A DNA stretch of 64,000 nt from Torreya grandis (Eukaryota > Streptophyta > Pinopsida > Cupressales > Taxaceae). The position numbers and the translations under genes were made by a program. Below are positions 48,701-60,839 of this stretch, piece by piece; positions within the stretch are counted from its first letter, which is position 1, and each line of letters starts with the position of its first letter. The notes under the pieces are model-generated. The model ran no database searches, had not been told where the DNA came from, and saw only the letters and a list, made by a program, of their open reading frames with translations. Where the stretch lies: assembly GCA_037957365.1 (NCBI GenBank), contig JARHVA010002372.1, positions 2,353,501-2,417,500 of the forward strand, given 5' to 3'.

Positions 48701-49957
48701 CCAAATAACTACATGGTTAAAAGGGAAGTAGTACCTCCATCTTATTTTTTTGAATGAGTACATTGGTGTGTGATGCTTTTGACTTTGGTAGGACCTGTGG
48801 GGTCAGTTTTTGAGTCAAAGACTTCATTAAGAGATCCCATAATTCTATGATTTGAGAAATATCATGAACAGTAATGTTAGCCTTAATATTTTTCATATTA
48901 TCCACTATGTTATAACCTACTTTAAATTGGACTCATGGGGTTTCAATAGGTGCCTTCATATCTTGAGGTCTTGGAGGTGGAGCATCATTCCTAGCATTTT
49001 GATATGGTGGGGATACACCATTATTTGGGGGTGTTGAGGTAGCATGGGGATATTATTATTTCCTATTACTAAGGATGTAGTTTATACTTTAAAACTACTA
49101 AAATTATTTCACCTCACTAATACCCTCCTTTGGGTCATTTTAATCTTAGCTAGGTAAATCCATGATTTTTAACACCATAAAAGTATTAGGGGATTTACCC
49201 AAGATAGAGGGCTCAAGATGATTGGGGACCACCTTGTATTCTTTCGTTTCTTTTTGGAAGATCTCAAAAGGATAACCAAAGTCCATGTAGTCCCTTTCCC
49301 TATGTGTCTTCATGTTATGTACTCAAAATTTATTAGGTAAGGCTATATCAAAGATAATGATCTCATATAACTTATTAGGTGAAGCTTCTAAGGGGTTGTG
49401 AAGATGATTATAGCTCCTATTTGGTCTCTGATATGGGAAGTTTTTGTTGGATATTTTACATTAGAGTTAGTCGTCTATCTTTTTATCCCTAAGAATTCAT
49501 TATTGAGTTTTTATACCATCTAATTAATGGAATATAACTTAGTCTTAGTGGATTCTTGAGGTGTGGTTTTGGTATTATTATCCATTGATAACATCACTTG
49601 ATGTTGAGTTCAGGGAACTAAATATTAGCTCCTTGGGTTTTAAAAACTTAATTGGTTTGAAGTGAGATGACCTAATGTGATTTGATGTGATATAAGGAGT
49701 GTCTAAAGCACAAGTACATTCTAGTTAGCATTTGCCATGAAATTTAATGTAGGTATCTATGGTAACATATCAAGAGTAGGATTCATTATGTGACCTTGGT
49801 GGTTCGATTGCCTATCCTTGGATAACCCCTGCATAAGCTGAGGATAGGTTTGTTATAGTTGTGTCCCTCTTTAGGAACCTAGTTGTCCAAGGGTCTAGTG
49901 TATTTTTATACATTTCTAGTGCTAGTTAAGGGTTAGGTTGATACAACATGGTTACTT

Positions 49958-49959
<2 letters not shown>
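48701..49959 (-). other. E2 gag-protease linker, no clear domain
   Basis: This should encode the distal gag and linker. I see only scattered open stretches and no zinc knuckle. Confidence 0.4.

Positions 49960-50023
<64 letters not shown>
49960..50023 (+). repeat. (TA)n microsatellite, about 32 units
   Basis: An uninterrupted TA run lies immediately beside the recognisable gag core of E2. It is perfect although its surroundings are old and mutated, so it probably expanded after the element died. Confidence 0.97.
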
Positions 50024-50025
<2 letters not shown>

Positions 50026-50029
50026 TAAA

Positions 50030-50600
50030 ACCTAGAATTTAATTTACTAATGGGATCATTGGTCTCCATATTGATATAAGTAAACTAGTGGTATAAGACA
50101 CTCCAGTCTATCACTTTCCCAAATTGGGTGAGGAAAGTAGAACTAAAATGGTTCTAACTCAAGATAGGGTCTTTAGGAAGGTTGAGGAACCAATCATACA
50201 TAGAATCCATTAAGGTAAAAGAGAACAACATATATGCCACATCATCATGTTATAGATTTAAGAGTCTTAAGGTGGTCTTGTAGGATGTTATTTTTTTCTA
50301 CAATTAATCCCACACCAACAGTGAAATTAGGAAGATAACTTTCAAGGTTCCTAGGTAGATCATTGATGACTCTTGGGACATTAATAGTTGAGCTAGCTAA
50401 CTAGGTAATATTGAGATATAAATTTGGGATAGTTTGTGGGGATGAACTTATAGGAATTATGGTAGGTCTAGGATGGTCTGACCTATGTTTTTTTGTAAAA
50501 GTAGGAAAAAATTCCCAATTCACCTTTGTTAGACCTAGTCCTAGTAATAAGTGAACTAGTCTCCAAGATAAATCATAATTAAATAATAGTTAACACATTA
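50030..50600 (-). pseudogene. gag: E2 gag capsid core
   Basis: On the minus strand the frame reads Ala-Tyr-Met-Leu-Phe-Ser-Phe-Thr-Leu near 50,225, Tyr-Asp-Trp-Phe-Leu-Asn-Leu-Pro near 50,190, and Ser-Ser-Thr-Phe-Leu-Thr-Gln-Phe-Gly near 50,125. This is the core of a plant Ty3/gypsy gag, where a Trp-Phe-X-X-Leu-Pro motif is followed by Phe-X-X-Gln-Phe. It ends against the TA microsatellite. The start is not certain. Confidence 0.75.
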
Positions 50601-50673
50601 TTAATAGTAATCCAAAATCAACATATTCATAAAATGAATCAATAACAAGCATGGAGTATTTTTAATAGGACTT

Positions 50674-50687
50674 CCTTCTAACACCAA
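50674..50687 (-). other. E2 primer-binding site, decayed
   Basis: The minus strand reads TTGGTGTTAGAAGG a few bases past the 5' LTR end. It resembles TGGTATCAGAGC, the initiator-Met site. Confidence 0.55.
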
Positions 50688-51949
50688 CTATTTTTCACTC
50701 TGATCTTCTCCTTCTCATGAAATTTCCATAAGATTGGTCATTCCTTGAAAGGGGGAAGGTGGAGACAACTATAGACTTTTGTCCTCCATTTTAGAACTAA
50801 TTTGGGATCAACCTAAGACATGGCTATGGGTATGGACTTCAAAAATGGTGTCTACATGAATAGTCTCTAAGATATACACTATCACCACTAAAATTTCAAT
50901 CCAATGTCTTGCACATAAATCAAATATTGTTATGAGAACTTGAGTATTGGGCTTATTATTTATAAACACAAGGGGAAAGGGTAGTTCAATTCCAATAAAT
51001 AAAAACAAAAGAGAAGGAAAGGTAAGGTATAAAAGGGGAGCCTTTAGGTCTAAAACAAATTCAAAATGCTAGTCATTAAACCAAATGACTCTGCCATAGT
51101 TACACCATTGTAGACTGAGTTTCACTAAATTTATACCCCCATGAACATACATTGGGAAGACTCTCATGGAAATAGGATTATGTATTTAATGTGAGATCTA
51201 ATGAATGATGAGTACTAGGGGTTTGTTATTGAAAACACATAAACACCATATGAGAACTTATAAATTAACACACAAATTATCAAAACTAAAAAAAGGGGAA
51301 ATGAAAGAACTTCCCATAATGATTATAATAGCCAATCACATCATAACCATCGCATGCATAAATCAAAAAAGTGTTAATCTAATTAACCTAGCATTCATGA
51401 TCATTCAAATATGAAGATGAAATAAAATTTAAACACAGAATAGATCTTCTTGTATAAGACAAAGATTGTATTCATTAAAAGAGTAAATGTTGTTACAATA
51501 ATTGATATGGGCTGATTTTTTAGGCTAAAGTGATGAAGGAAAAGTAGGTGAAGTCTTGGATATAATTTGACAACACTTTTGACCAATTTTGGTTGACCCT
51601 ATAATACAATATGGCTCTTCCGTATATAGATAAGAATGGGGCTCACCTTTAAGTAGCATGAGGATACCATCCTTGTCCATGATGGCCACTAATTATAGTT
51701 ATAACCATACTTTAAAATTTTCAAAAAATAATCCCTACAAACCTATAACAAATATATGAAGGACCACTAGTTAACACGAAGAGGCAGCTGAGAAGGATAG
51801 GCTCCTAATTGCTTTAAGTAGGTTCTCTTAGCTTCTAATGTGGATGTAATGAGCTCAAAATCCTATCTAGATTGGTAAATTTTATTGGGGTCTTCCTGAA
51901 GATCACTTGAACTTGAGTTTCCATCCTCTAAGATATTTGGAAGGGTGCT

Positions 51950-54900
51950 TCCATTGATGGTTAGACTCTAGAGACCTAATTGATTCTTGTCATAGATTTA
52001 GTTGATAGATATAACACCACCCAAGTGCCTTCATGGTTTGTCTTGGCCATTTTCTCCCTTATAAACTAGTCAAATTAAACTAGGTTTACTCTAAATTCCC
52101 CTTGGTTAAGAAAGGTGCCATCCAAGTGGAATATCATGGAGATATTAACCTCTTTGAAGTAGGTCAATATCATCTTCTTTCCCTATTCTAATGGTCTAAT
52201 TATAGTGTAATCTAAGGTTAGCCACTCATCCACTATAACTCTCACATTTTTATCATATGTTTGGTATAAACCAAAGTCTAAGTTTGGCATAAGATTAAGC
52301 TCTAGGAACATTCATTTTTTGACCACCACTCACAACTTCTAACATTTCCCATTGATTACTTAATCCTATCCATGTAGGATTGGGTCTACTAAATAAGTGC
52401 ATTGATTTCATCTACAGTTTCCACTACTTTCCCAAGGACTGAGAAAAGTAGTATGAGGGCATCCTTGACCTACCCAATTAGCCTGACTAGAAACATGCTC
52501 TTCACATGGATTTCTAAAATGAAAACTTAGCTTTGTATGTCCTCAAGGAGCCTCTTAGACATATCGTGGGTAGCCTAAAGTATTGATAGTGGATCCTCAA
52601 TCATCCTCTCCTCCATAGTGGAAGTCCTCATATTAATGAGGGAGAATATATCTTGAAGGTTCTACCATACCACTAAATTCCCCTCCTAAATAAACTTATA
52701 CATGAATGTTTTCTTCATACTCCTAGAACCTCAGTAAAAACTCCATTACACATCAAAGTCACCCTAGACAATCATATAAGGCACCTATGACCCATATTTT
52801 AAGTTATCATGGGTGTAGGAAGGGTGGCTAAAATGGTAATGAAGAGAAGAGGATGAGGTAAAGGAGAGATGGAGGAAGTGGAAAGAGTGAATGAGGAAAG
52901 TAGTGAAGGTAGAGGGTGCATGGGAGTGAAAGGAAGGAGAATGAAGGGGAAATCCCATGGGAACAAGTTCACCCACCATTTTTCTTGAGTCACATTCACC
53001 AAAGGTGGTATTACCCCTATTAGTAGGTCATTGAGTATCCCAAAAGAGATGGGCTAGTTGAAGGTCAATACCATGTTGCCCTTGGTAATGGACAAAGGGG
53101 GATATCAAGATAAGTATTGAGATATTATTTATGGGGATAGAGGGGCTATTCATAGATGTTGAATTAGATAATAAGACCCTTAAGATAGAGCTATAGCATG
53201 GGTTTTCTTAGACTTCTTCTTCATCCTCTTACCTAGTTCAGCTTCAGATGCCATAATAAATGGTCTAATCAAGATGACAAGAGTTATATAGGTTGATGGA
53301 AAATGACTCAAAGATGTTAATGGTAGCACTAGAATAACTAGAGTAGGAACTAATAGGGTACCTATTTCAAGTGGTATGATTTTGAAGGTCATAGTCTCAC
53401 TTGATATTAAAGGCATACCTAGGAGGCATTGAGAGGACTCCAAGTTGTGATATGGAGGTAGTGGAAGGAAATGACTAGGTAAGGATGCTTAGAAGGACTG
53501 AGGATAAATGTACTAGGATTAAATATGGATGAGGATCAATGGAAAATAGTGGAGGCACCACATGGGGGATTTGTGGGGAAAGAGAAAAACCTATCGGTGC
53601 TAGAACTGAGAGTTGGAAAACTACAAGAGTGATGATTATAAGGGAAACATGAAGAGATGGAGGTCTAAGAGGGGTAACCTATATGGGTGCCTATTAGGAG
53701 ATTCAATCCAAGATTTCTATTGGGATATTAGTTACATCAAACCTTAGTAGTTGTGTGTCATGGGCTTGAGGTGTCAGTGGCTAAGTGGGATACACCTAGG
53801 CTACCTAGTGTCATGTAGCCTAGGACTAGTTATACTGTAACTTGGATTTTAGAGCTACTAAAGGAGGTAGAGGTGGAGATAGAGTGAGAGGAAAAATAAG
53901 ATGAGGTCAAGGAGGAGGTGGTGTATGAGGATAAATTGGAAGATATGGAGGAGAAGCCAAAGCATGAGGAGTAGGGGATATTTGTAGAATCAGAGCTAGA
54001 CTTGGAACTCAAAGAGGAGAAGGTGGTAGACACCTTGTAAGATCCTCTAGAAAATGGCTAGAGTTTTTAGAGTTAGGTCCTCCATGGACCAATTAAGAGT
54101 TGGAGGAAGCATAAAGGGGCCTAATTGGACCTTATTTCCCTTATTTGTCTTCTTGTCTATGATTTAGCATAACACCTCTTGGTCAATGGTAGCTCTTAAG
54201 TAAAGCTTATCATCTTTGGCATGATGGTTGTAGATGATGTTGAGCCAACTTGAGTACCACACAAAATGAGCTCATATTGCCCAGTCCCATTATAGAATTT
54301 TTCACTTTTCAAAGGTGAAAGAGAATTGCTTAGATACCATATTTTGAATTCAAGGGTAAGTTATATAGACATGGTGCCTTATGATGATCAAGAGTTTTGG
54401 GCAGGCCTTTTATTTATATTATACATAAAATTAAAAGATTCCTTCCACTAGTTGATAGGAGATATCTTGTTCTTCTAGGTGGTCAAGAATGTAATATCAA
54501 AGGTGGAAAGGGTCATTAAGTAATCCCATGATCTGGATCATAGTCTCATCTTTATATATCTAGTAGTCCCTGATGTCTTGATAGAATCCTTGATTGCCTT
54601 CAAGAGTTATGTCATCAAAGCTCATTGATGGCTTGGTAGATAACTAGGTATAAGTGATCACATATGTCTTAGATATGAGATAGAATTAGTGGTCATACAA
54701 CTTATAAAAAACCATATTGACTATTGATCCCCATAAAACCCACACATGAAAGACCAAAGTATTGAAAAAGAGCATCCCGTAGATTATGTTTATAAGGTAG
54801 CTCATCATGTAAAATTTACCTCCAGCTCAAATGTTTGTGATGGTATGGACCAGCTTAAAGTTGATCAATCCTCCCATGTCTAAGATATCTGAATCTATCA

Positions 54901-55593
54901 TGATCATGTATAGGAGAGGCACCCATAACATTTTAACATGTTGGTAGTCCTCACCCCTAAATAATTAGTCAAATAAGATCATGCCCACCTGAGCCTCCTC
55001 CCATAAGGTGTAGACTATATATGCATTTATATCCTCCTTGTTATCCTACTTGGAGTCTAGGTTCTTATCCTAGTCATAGAGAACATTATATATTTTTAGG
55101 TTCCATTTAGACCATTATCATTGTTGCATCATAGGAAAAAGTGAAATATAGGAGGTAGTAGTACACCTTAAAGATGTTCTTAGATATATCAATAATTTGG
55201 TGATGAGAGTTGGGTAAGCATGCCCAATAATTGACCTTGTCTTGCACATGAATAAAATTGTGAAGGATGTCATTGAGTAAGTTAGGGCATGGGAGTTCCT
55301 CTATTTTAGTCTTAGCTCTATGGAATCTATACTTTTTTAATATCTAAGGCATCCTCATACTCTACTTGCTAGTCATCATCTAAACCTAAATTCTTGGGGA
55401 CTTTCTCAATTTATTTAAATATATAATTATAGTGCTTGAAATTAGTCAATCCAATCGATAATATGGTGTCCCTATATATGAGTTCAAACTTTAGGTTTGA
55501 GAATTATGTAACCATTCAAGTAGGATGGAGGGGAAAATAGGAAGATCGAGTGAAAAGGGCATAAAATATAGGGGCCCTATGGAATTTTGACAT
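51950..55593 (-). pseudogene. Unknown ORF inside E2 LTR (5' copy), decayed
   Basis: This is the better-preserved copy of the LTR-borne ORF. An ATG at 55,593 gives Met-Ser-Lys-Phe-His-Arg-Ala-Pro-Ile. The frame, with stops, can be followed through Val-Pro-Lys-Asn-Leu-Gly-Leu-Asp-Asp-Asp near 55,390 and a Ser-rich stretch at 53,830-54,033. Near 52,090-52,290 come Leu-Asp-Phe-Gly-Leu-Tyr-Gln-Thr-Tyr, then Val-Asp-Glu-Trp-Leu and a run including Ile-Phe-His-Leu-Asp-Gly-Thr. Corresponding phrases occur in the other LTR copy. No family is recognised. In the 5' LTR it would lie upstream of gag, a place where some Tat elements have an extra ORF, but those lie outside the LTR. Confidence 0.5.
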
Positions 55594-56129
55594 TAAGGAG
55601 TTAGATATTTATTTAAAGGAATCAATGGTACCTATTGGTGAGCTTCTCTTAAATTTTTATAGATGCATGTATATAGCATCCATGTATCAATGGAATTTGG
55701 TAGCTCATTTGTTACAAATTTGAATTTGAGTTGATGGCTAGATTTTCTCTCTTTATTTCTAAATCTAGAATTGAATTTAGAACCCATGATCCTCCACTAC
55801 CAACTAGATATATAAATGGAAATGGGATGTTTTAAAACTATCCAATAAGGCCCAACTTCCCATTTTATTAATACCCAACATGTGGTAAGCATGTGGTCAC
55901 ATCTCTTAGAGGCTTCTTAGCTAACTCTTACTTTGTGACACATGTTGTTTACTCATTGGTATTCCCAATAATGGTCTACACCTAGGCACAACTCCATATT
56001 CCATGTCATGCCCCTAGGATAGGTTATGTGTAACCTATGGATACATGGTATGTCTTGATTGGCTTTTTAATCTCACTCATACCTAATTTTAACCATCTTG
56101 GTTCCTAAGGTATCTTTTATTTCATTTGT

Positions 56130-56880
56130 ATATTGGGTGATATGACACCTTCTCATTTATTTGGGCTTTTTTAGGCTCTAACATGTGTGACAAGTATAGG
56201 GTATTGGCCATTATGATACATGGTGACATGGCACCTTACCATTTTTTAAATATCTCCAAAGCTTTGACATCTTTGACAAATCTGGGAGAATGGTTGATAT
56301 GACACTCAACTACATGGTGTCTATTCATTCAGTCAATCTCTCCCAGTCTTAGACATCTTTGATGGGTCTAGGGGACTGGCCACTTTGACACTTGGTGATG
56401 TGGTTCCTTCTCACTCAATTGGGATCTTCCAAGCTCTAACATATCTAACAAGTCTAGGGGACTGACTTCTCTAATACATGATGATGTGGCACCTTATCAT
56501 TTGGTAGGAATCTTCTAAATTTTGACATATCTGATAGGTCTAGGGGACTAGCCACTCTAATACTCAATGATGTGGCACCTTCTCATTTAGTCAAGGTCTC
56601 TTAAGATCTAACATATCTGAAAGGTTTGAGTGGATGGACACTCTAACACTCAATGATAAGGTGACTTTTATTTCTATCTAGATCTCCCAATCTATGAAAT
56701 ATCTAATAGGTCCAAAGGACTAGCCAATTTAAAACATGGTGATGTGGAACCTTCACATTTGGCTAGGATATCCCAAGCTCTGACATATTTGATAGGTCTA
56801 GGGGACTAGCCACACTAACATTTGGTGATGTGTCAGCTTATCACTTAGTTGGGATCTCTTGGGTTTTGTGAAATTCAAAA
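56130..56880 (+). repeat. Tandem array in E2 5' LTR, unit about 85 bp, about nine copies
   Basis: GATGTGGCACCTTCTCATTT, a TCTCCTAGGCTCTAACAT-like phrase and GATAGGTCTAGGGGACTAG recur in order about nine times with substitutions. The array is intact here, whereas E3 splits the counterpart in the other LTR. Confidence 0.88.
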
Positions 56881-57243
56881 AAATACTAAGAAAATGAAAA
56901 GGGACATGATACATTATAAACTTTATTAGTTATAGATATCTTAATTTACCACAAATGGAAATGACTTTTTTTCTCCAATAATGGAATGAAACTTTAGGAG
57001 GTTTCAGGCAAAATCTAACTTATGACATTAACACCTTAATTCATAATAAATAACAAACACTTCTTAGTCCTAAAATAAAATATGCTTATTGTTACTTGGT
57101 GAAATTAGAGCACTATATATGTTCCTAGGATTAAAACAAGTGTCATCAATGAAGATAAACAAAAACACCTTTAAGCTCTAGTTCATTATATTTTTGTAGG
57201 GGGTCCCCATTTTGAAGAAAAGGGGGTTGTGTTGGCCAAAACA

Positions 57244-58645
57244 ATAATGAAAATAAAGTTTAACCAACCAATATTCCAATAAACTCATGCATGGAATCCA
57301 AATATTAACACTATCACTTCCATTTATTATATAATACTAAAATAATTGAGCATAACTAAAATTAAAAATCTCACATGAGTGGTTCTCGCATCTTAGGATG
57401 TCATAGCTACATATAATTTTTGGTTTGATTAGCAACATGCCAAATTTGATTCTAAATAGAAATAAACATTAAGTATTTTGTAGACAACTAAATAGTGCTA
57501 CCTATGGGAATTTTATAACAATACTCAACCTTTAGGGTCCTTGTACCATATTGTCCTTCCCATTATATTCACATAATAATGACTAGTGATTAAATCAATA
57601 AATCTAAAAATGAACTTATGTAATAAATGATTAACAATAGTTGACTACTTAGCCAAACTTATGAACATGGTCAGTTATAGGACTATGATTAATTCTTGGC
57701 CATATGCCATATCACATAATGATTTTAACATGGTCTAAAGGTTACCAACATGAATCATTATGTTCAAGAGGAATTAATGCAATAATGAAGTTAATATACT
57801 TAAATTACAAAGTTACTATCCCCTTTAAGTTAATATAAAAAATGTGATTTAAAGAATATTTAATGTATGATTTTACTTCTAGTGATAACTACACAATTAT
57901 GTAGGAATATAAATATGCCAACATCTCACTTGTAACATATACATCACTTTTTTAATAAATTAATGGCCTCCACCTTTTTAAATCCATAATTGGTTGTGTT
58001 TAAATAATGAATCAGGGAATCGACAATAATAAGCTTTTCACAACTTCTAACTTCCATATTGAATATGCTAAGAAGAATTAGTGTGTCTATTCATAAAGAG
58101 ATGATATTAATTGAAAACAACAATTTTTTATCCCATTAATAACTAATTGAATATAAAATGAATAGTTTTAATCATTAACTTTCCATAAATCATAATACTT
58201 TGACCTTTCATACATAAACTAGCTAAACTTTTAACTATCCATGCTTCTCATAATCATAACAAGATAATATTAAATAAAAAATGACACTAATGTGTTCATT
58301 AATAACTAGTCATTTAAAACATATACAATTACAATATCAAATTATCAATATGTTTCCTATATATACATGAATGTAGTGCAAACTTGAATAGTTCTTATAA
58401 CTTCCTTAAGATAAATGAATTACTCGAATTGCATAATTACTTAGTCTACATTCATTGATTAAGAAATGAAATGTACTCTTATAATTTGATTTTAAACAAT
58501 GAAAAACAACTTCTATAATAAATGATAATAAGGAAGAAAATGTCATAAATAACTCCTTGCAATATATTCGAATAAAGTAACCAAATACTTAGCTCTTGCA
58601 TCATTTAAACATGCACTTATAACATCATTTATAATAATACAAAAT
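57244..58645 (-). repeat. E4 5' LTR, second piece
   Basis: This matches the left LTR from about 14,233 to 15,640: CTCATGCATGGAATCCAAATATT, GTATTTTGTAGACAACTAAATAGTGC and ATCATTTATAATAATACAA are shared. It ends at the TGATCC terminus of E5. The rest of this LTR must lie beyond 64,000. Confidence 0.9.
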
Positions 58646-60220
58646 TGATCCATAAATAGTAAGTGACCCCCACTTATTAAAAACTATTTAAAAAATAATA
58701 TTATTTAAATATCAAAATTTTCCATCAAAATGCTTATAAATTATTAAAATCAGAAATATAACTGGAACATAAAGCAATATGAAAATTTGTGGACAAAAAT
58801 AAAGACAACGAAACTCTAGAGTTGATAACAGATTTCATCTAGGTGGGACTACGTCTCCAAGTTTGATAAAACATGTACTAATATATAAACGGCTTAAAAA
58901 TAAATTTAATTCTTACATCACAATGTGGTCCTAGAATGGGATACATACTATTGTCTCATCTTTAGAAAGTCCTACAAAAGATGGTTTCTACCAATCTCCA
59001 CTTCACATTGAGTCCTTTATGACAAACTCTTCTTTGTTTCTCTGTCTTCTCCAATGAGATATTTGAGACTTTGGAATTATTTTTTAAATGAACTCCACAA
59101 CCCTTTATATACTATTTTAGGTACATTTTTTTTTGTTAAGATGATTATCCAAAATCCTATTTGATAATTATGATGATTATCCTTAAGCTTAAAATTAGCC
59201 TATCAATTACATGAAGGGTTTAATTTACATATTAATCTAAACATTTATGTATAAGCCTTAACCATATAAAATTCTTAAAGAATAAATATAATTCCATGTA
59301 TATTTACATTAAAACTTCTATTACCTTATTAAGGTTTCCCATATTTTTTAACATCAGCCACCCTTCCATGTAGCCTCCTTCGACGCTTCCATAGCTTCAT
59401 CATCATTAAACCTTCCTTAGCTTTATTTAAGGTTTCTTACAACTTTTAAAAATTCCATGCATTAAATCTATGATGTCCATGCCTTTTTAAGGATTTTCCC
59501 ATTGACTTTTTCCTTCATGTATAAGTGGCCTTAATTTAATCCCATGGTGCCACATAATAATCCTTCCCATGGCCTTTAGAGGTAAATGTTGAATCTTTCA
59601 TCCAAACCATGTCAAATTTTTCCATGTGATTATCTTCCACATATAAATCCATAAACTTCCTCCATGTAGCCTTGGCCAATGGTATTGGGATATATATAGG
59701 AGTGAACAAAGTTGCATGATTTAATACTTATCTACCACTAATAATGAAGTGGTCTACAAAAATCCTTCAATCATGCCATTCATGTGGAACAACACATTAC
59801 TTCCATTTATCAATCATTGATTGACTCACATTATGCCACATGCCAATTTGGTAATTTCAATGCCACATCACCATATTATTATGTCACTTCGACCAACTTT
59901 GACCAAAAATTTGGCTAGTCATAACTTTCACATACAAACTTAGAATTGGTTCATTCAAAATGCATCAAAAAGCTTGTGATGATTTCTACACCATGGAAAT
60001 GGTTCAAAAATGTTCTATGACCATCAATTTTTAGAGTTTGGCTAGATTTGACCATTTTTGACCAAACTTTAACCAATGATAACTAGAACATACAATGTCC
60101 ATCTTTTTCATTCCAATAGTTGTCAAAAAACTCTTGGTGATCTCTATGTTGTGTGAATGGTTTAAATAAGAATTGAGACCTTTAATTTTTTATCCCTTTA
60201 TAAATGATCTCTAGATCACA
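58646..60220 (-). repeat. E5 3' LTR, about 1.6 kb
   Basis: It runs TGATCC...TCACA on the plus strand and matches 62,529-64,000, for example ACTCTAGAGTTGATAAC, TTGGCCAATGGTATTGGGATAT and ACCATGGAAAT. A diverged tandem duplication of about 130 bases lies at 59,890-60,150. Confidence 0.92.
59102..59111 (-). promoter_or_regulatory. E5 LTR TATA box (3' copy)
   Basis: The minus strand reads TATATAAAGGG in a stretch conserved in both LTRs (second copy at 62,986-62,995). It is a good core promoter candidate. Confidence 0.6.
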
Positions 60221-60234
60221 CTTCCCCACTAAAA
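60221..60234 (-). other. E5 polypurine tract
   Basis: The minus strand reads TTTTTAGTGGGGAAG directly before the LTR start TGTGATC. Confidence 0.75.
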
Positions 60235-60453
60235 AGGGTTTTGGTCTCTAAAAGTCCAATAATCGATCGAAACTTTAAAATGAAACAACATACAGGATAA
60301 AAATAACATCAAAGGCAATATTATCTTTCCTATCAAAAATGTTCTCTTATAATGGTCCAAATATTAGAATTATAATGACAAAATTTCAACATTGCCCTTA
60401 TTTTGGGTGATGGGATCTCATGAGATATTTTATCCCATCTTTTACAAGCCATA

Positions 60454-60690
60454 CTAATTTTCTTCTTTAGAGAAAGTTACATTTCTTATAGACAAGTATG
60501 GTTTACCTATTATAATGCCACTAAATTGAAGTAGAACCACATCTAATTCAACTTCATCTAGGAATTTGGAGGTAATTGCAAACCCTAGTATACTTGTTTT
60601 TCTTACATGTAGGTTAATGACATCATTTATCCCAGCTAATGAATATGGTCTAAAATGTGGCTTAGTTTTCAAACCTAGGGTTTCTACAAC
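60454..60690 (-). pseudogene. E5 second protease-like module
   Basis: A 72-codon open frame on the minus strand starts just after Val-Glu-Thr-Leu-Gly-Leu. It has Lys-Pro-His-Phe-Arg-Pro-Tyr-Ser-Leu, then Lys-Phe-Leu-Asp-Glu-Val-Glu-Leu-Asp-Val-Val and Ile-Ile-Ile-Gly-Lys-Pro-Tyr-Leu. This is the distal half of a plant retropepsin, which usually has Asp-Glu-Val-X-X-Asp-Val-Val-Pro and an Ile-Leu-Gly-X-Pro motif. The proximal active-site half is not visible. It lies next to the 3' LTR, where RT would be in a complete element. Confidence 0.55.
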
Positions 60691-60839
60691 ATCTTAAAAA
60701 ATTAAATTATTTTTATAATTTATATAAAAAATATAATCTATATTTTAATGCTTAGAAATTATTCTTTTTATTAAATGATATTTACCTCTCTAGAGTGATA
60801 AATTCTACACTATCAGCTTGTCTTTGACTGTCATCTCCC

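Larger units (their letters stand above)
23381..57243 (-). mobile_element. E2: Ty3/gypsy element with 6.5-kb LTRs, nested in LTR of E4
   Basis: Direct repeats at 23,381-44,410 (itself split by E3) and 50,696-57,243 flank a 6.3-kb internal region. That region encodes, on the minus strand, gag, protease, an extra RNase H, RT, RNase H and a truncated integrase. Removing E3 gives an LTR of about 6,533 bases against about 6,548 for the other copy, so the two lengths agree closely. The host LTR of E4 resumes at 57,244. The expected 5-bp target duplication is not clear (TTATT at 23,376 against ATAAT at 57,244), consistent with decay or a boundary off by a base or two. Confidence 0.9.
50696..57243 (-). 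repeat. E2 5' LTR, about 6.5 kb
   Basis: This aligns along its length with 23,381-29,329 plus 43,827-44,410. The minus-strand start is TGTTTTGGCCAACA at 57,243. The other end at 50,696 sits beside the primer-binding site. An LTR this long is unusual. It contains the unknown ORF (51,950-55,593) and the 85-bp array (56,130-56,880). Confidence 0.9.

Noticed and set aside
23376..57248. Target-site duplication for E2
   Set aside because: TTATT on the left and ATAAT on the right match at only three of five positions. It may be decayed, but I do not claim it.
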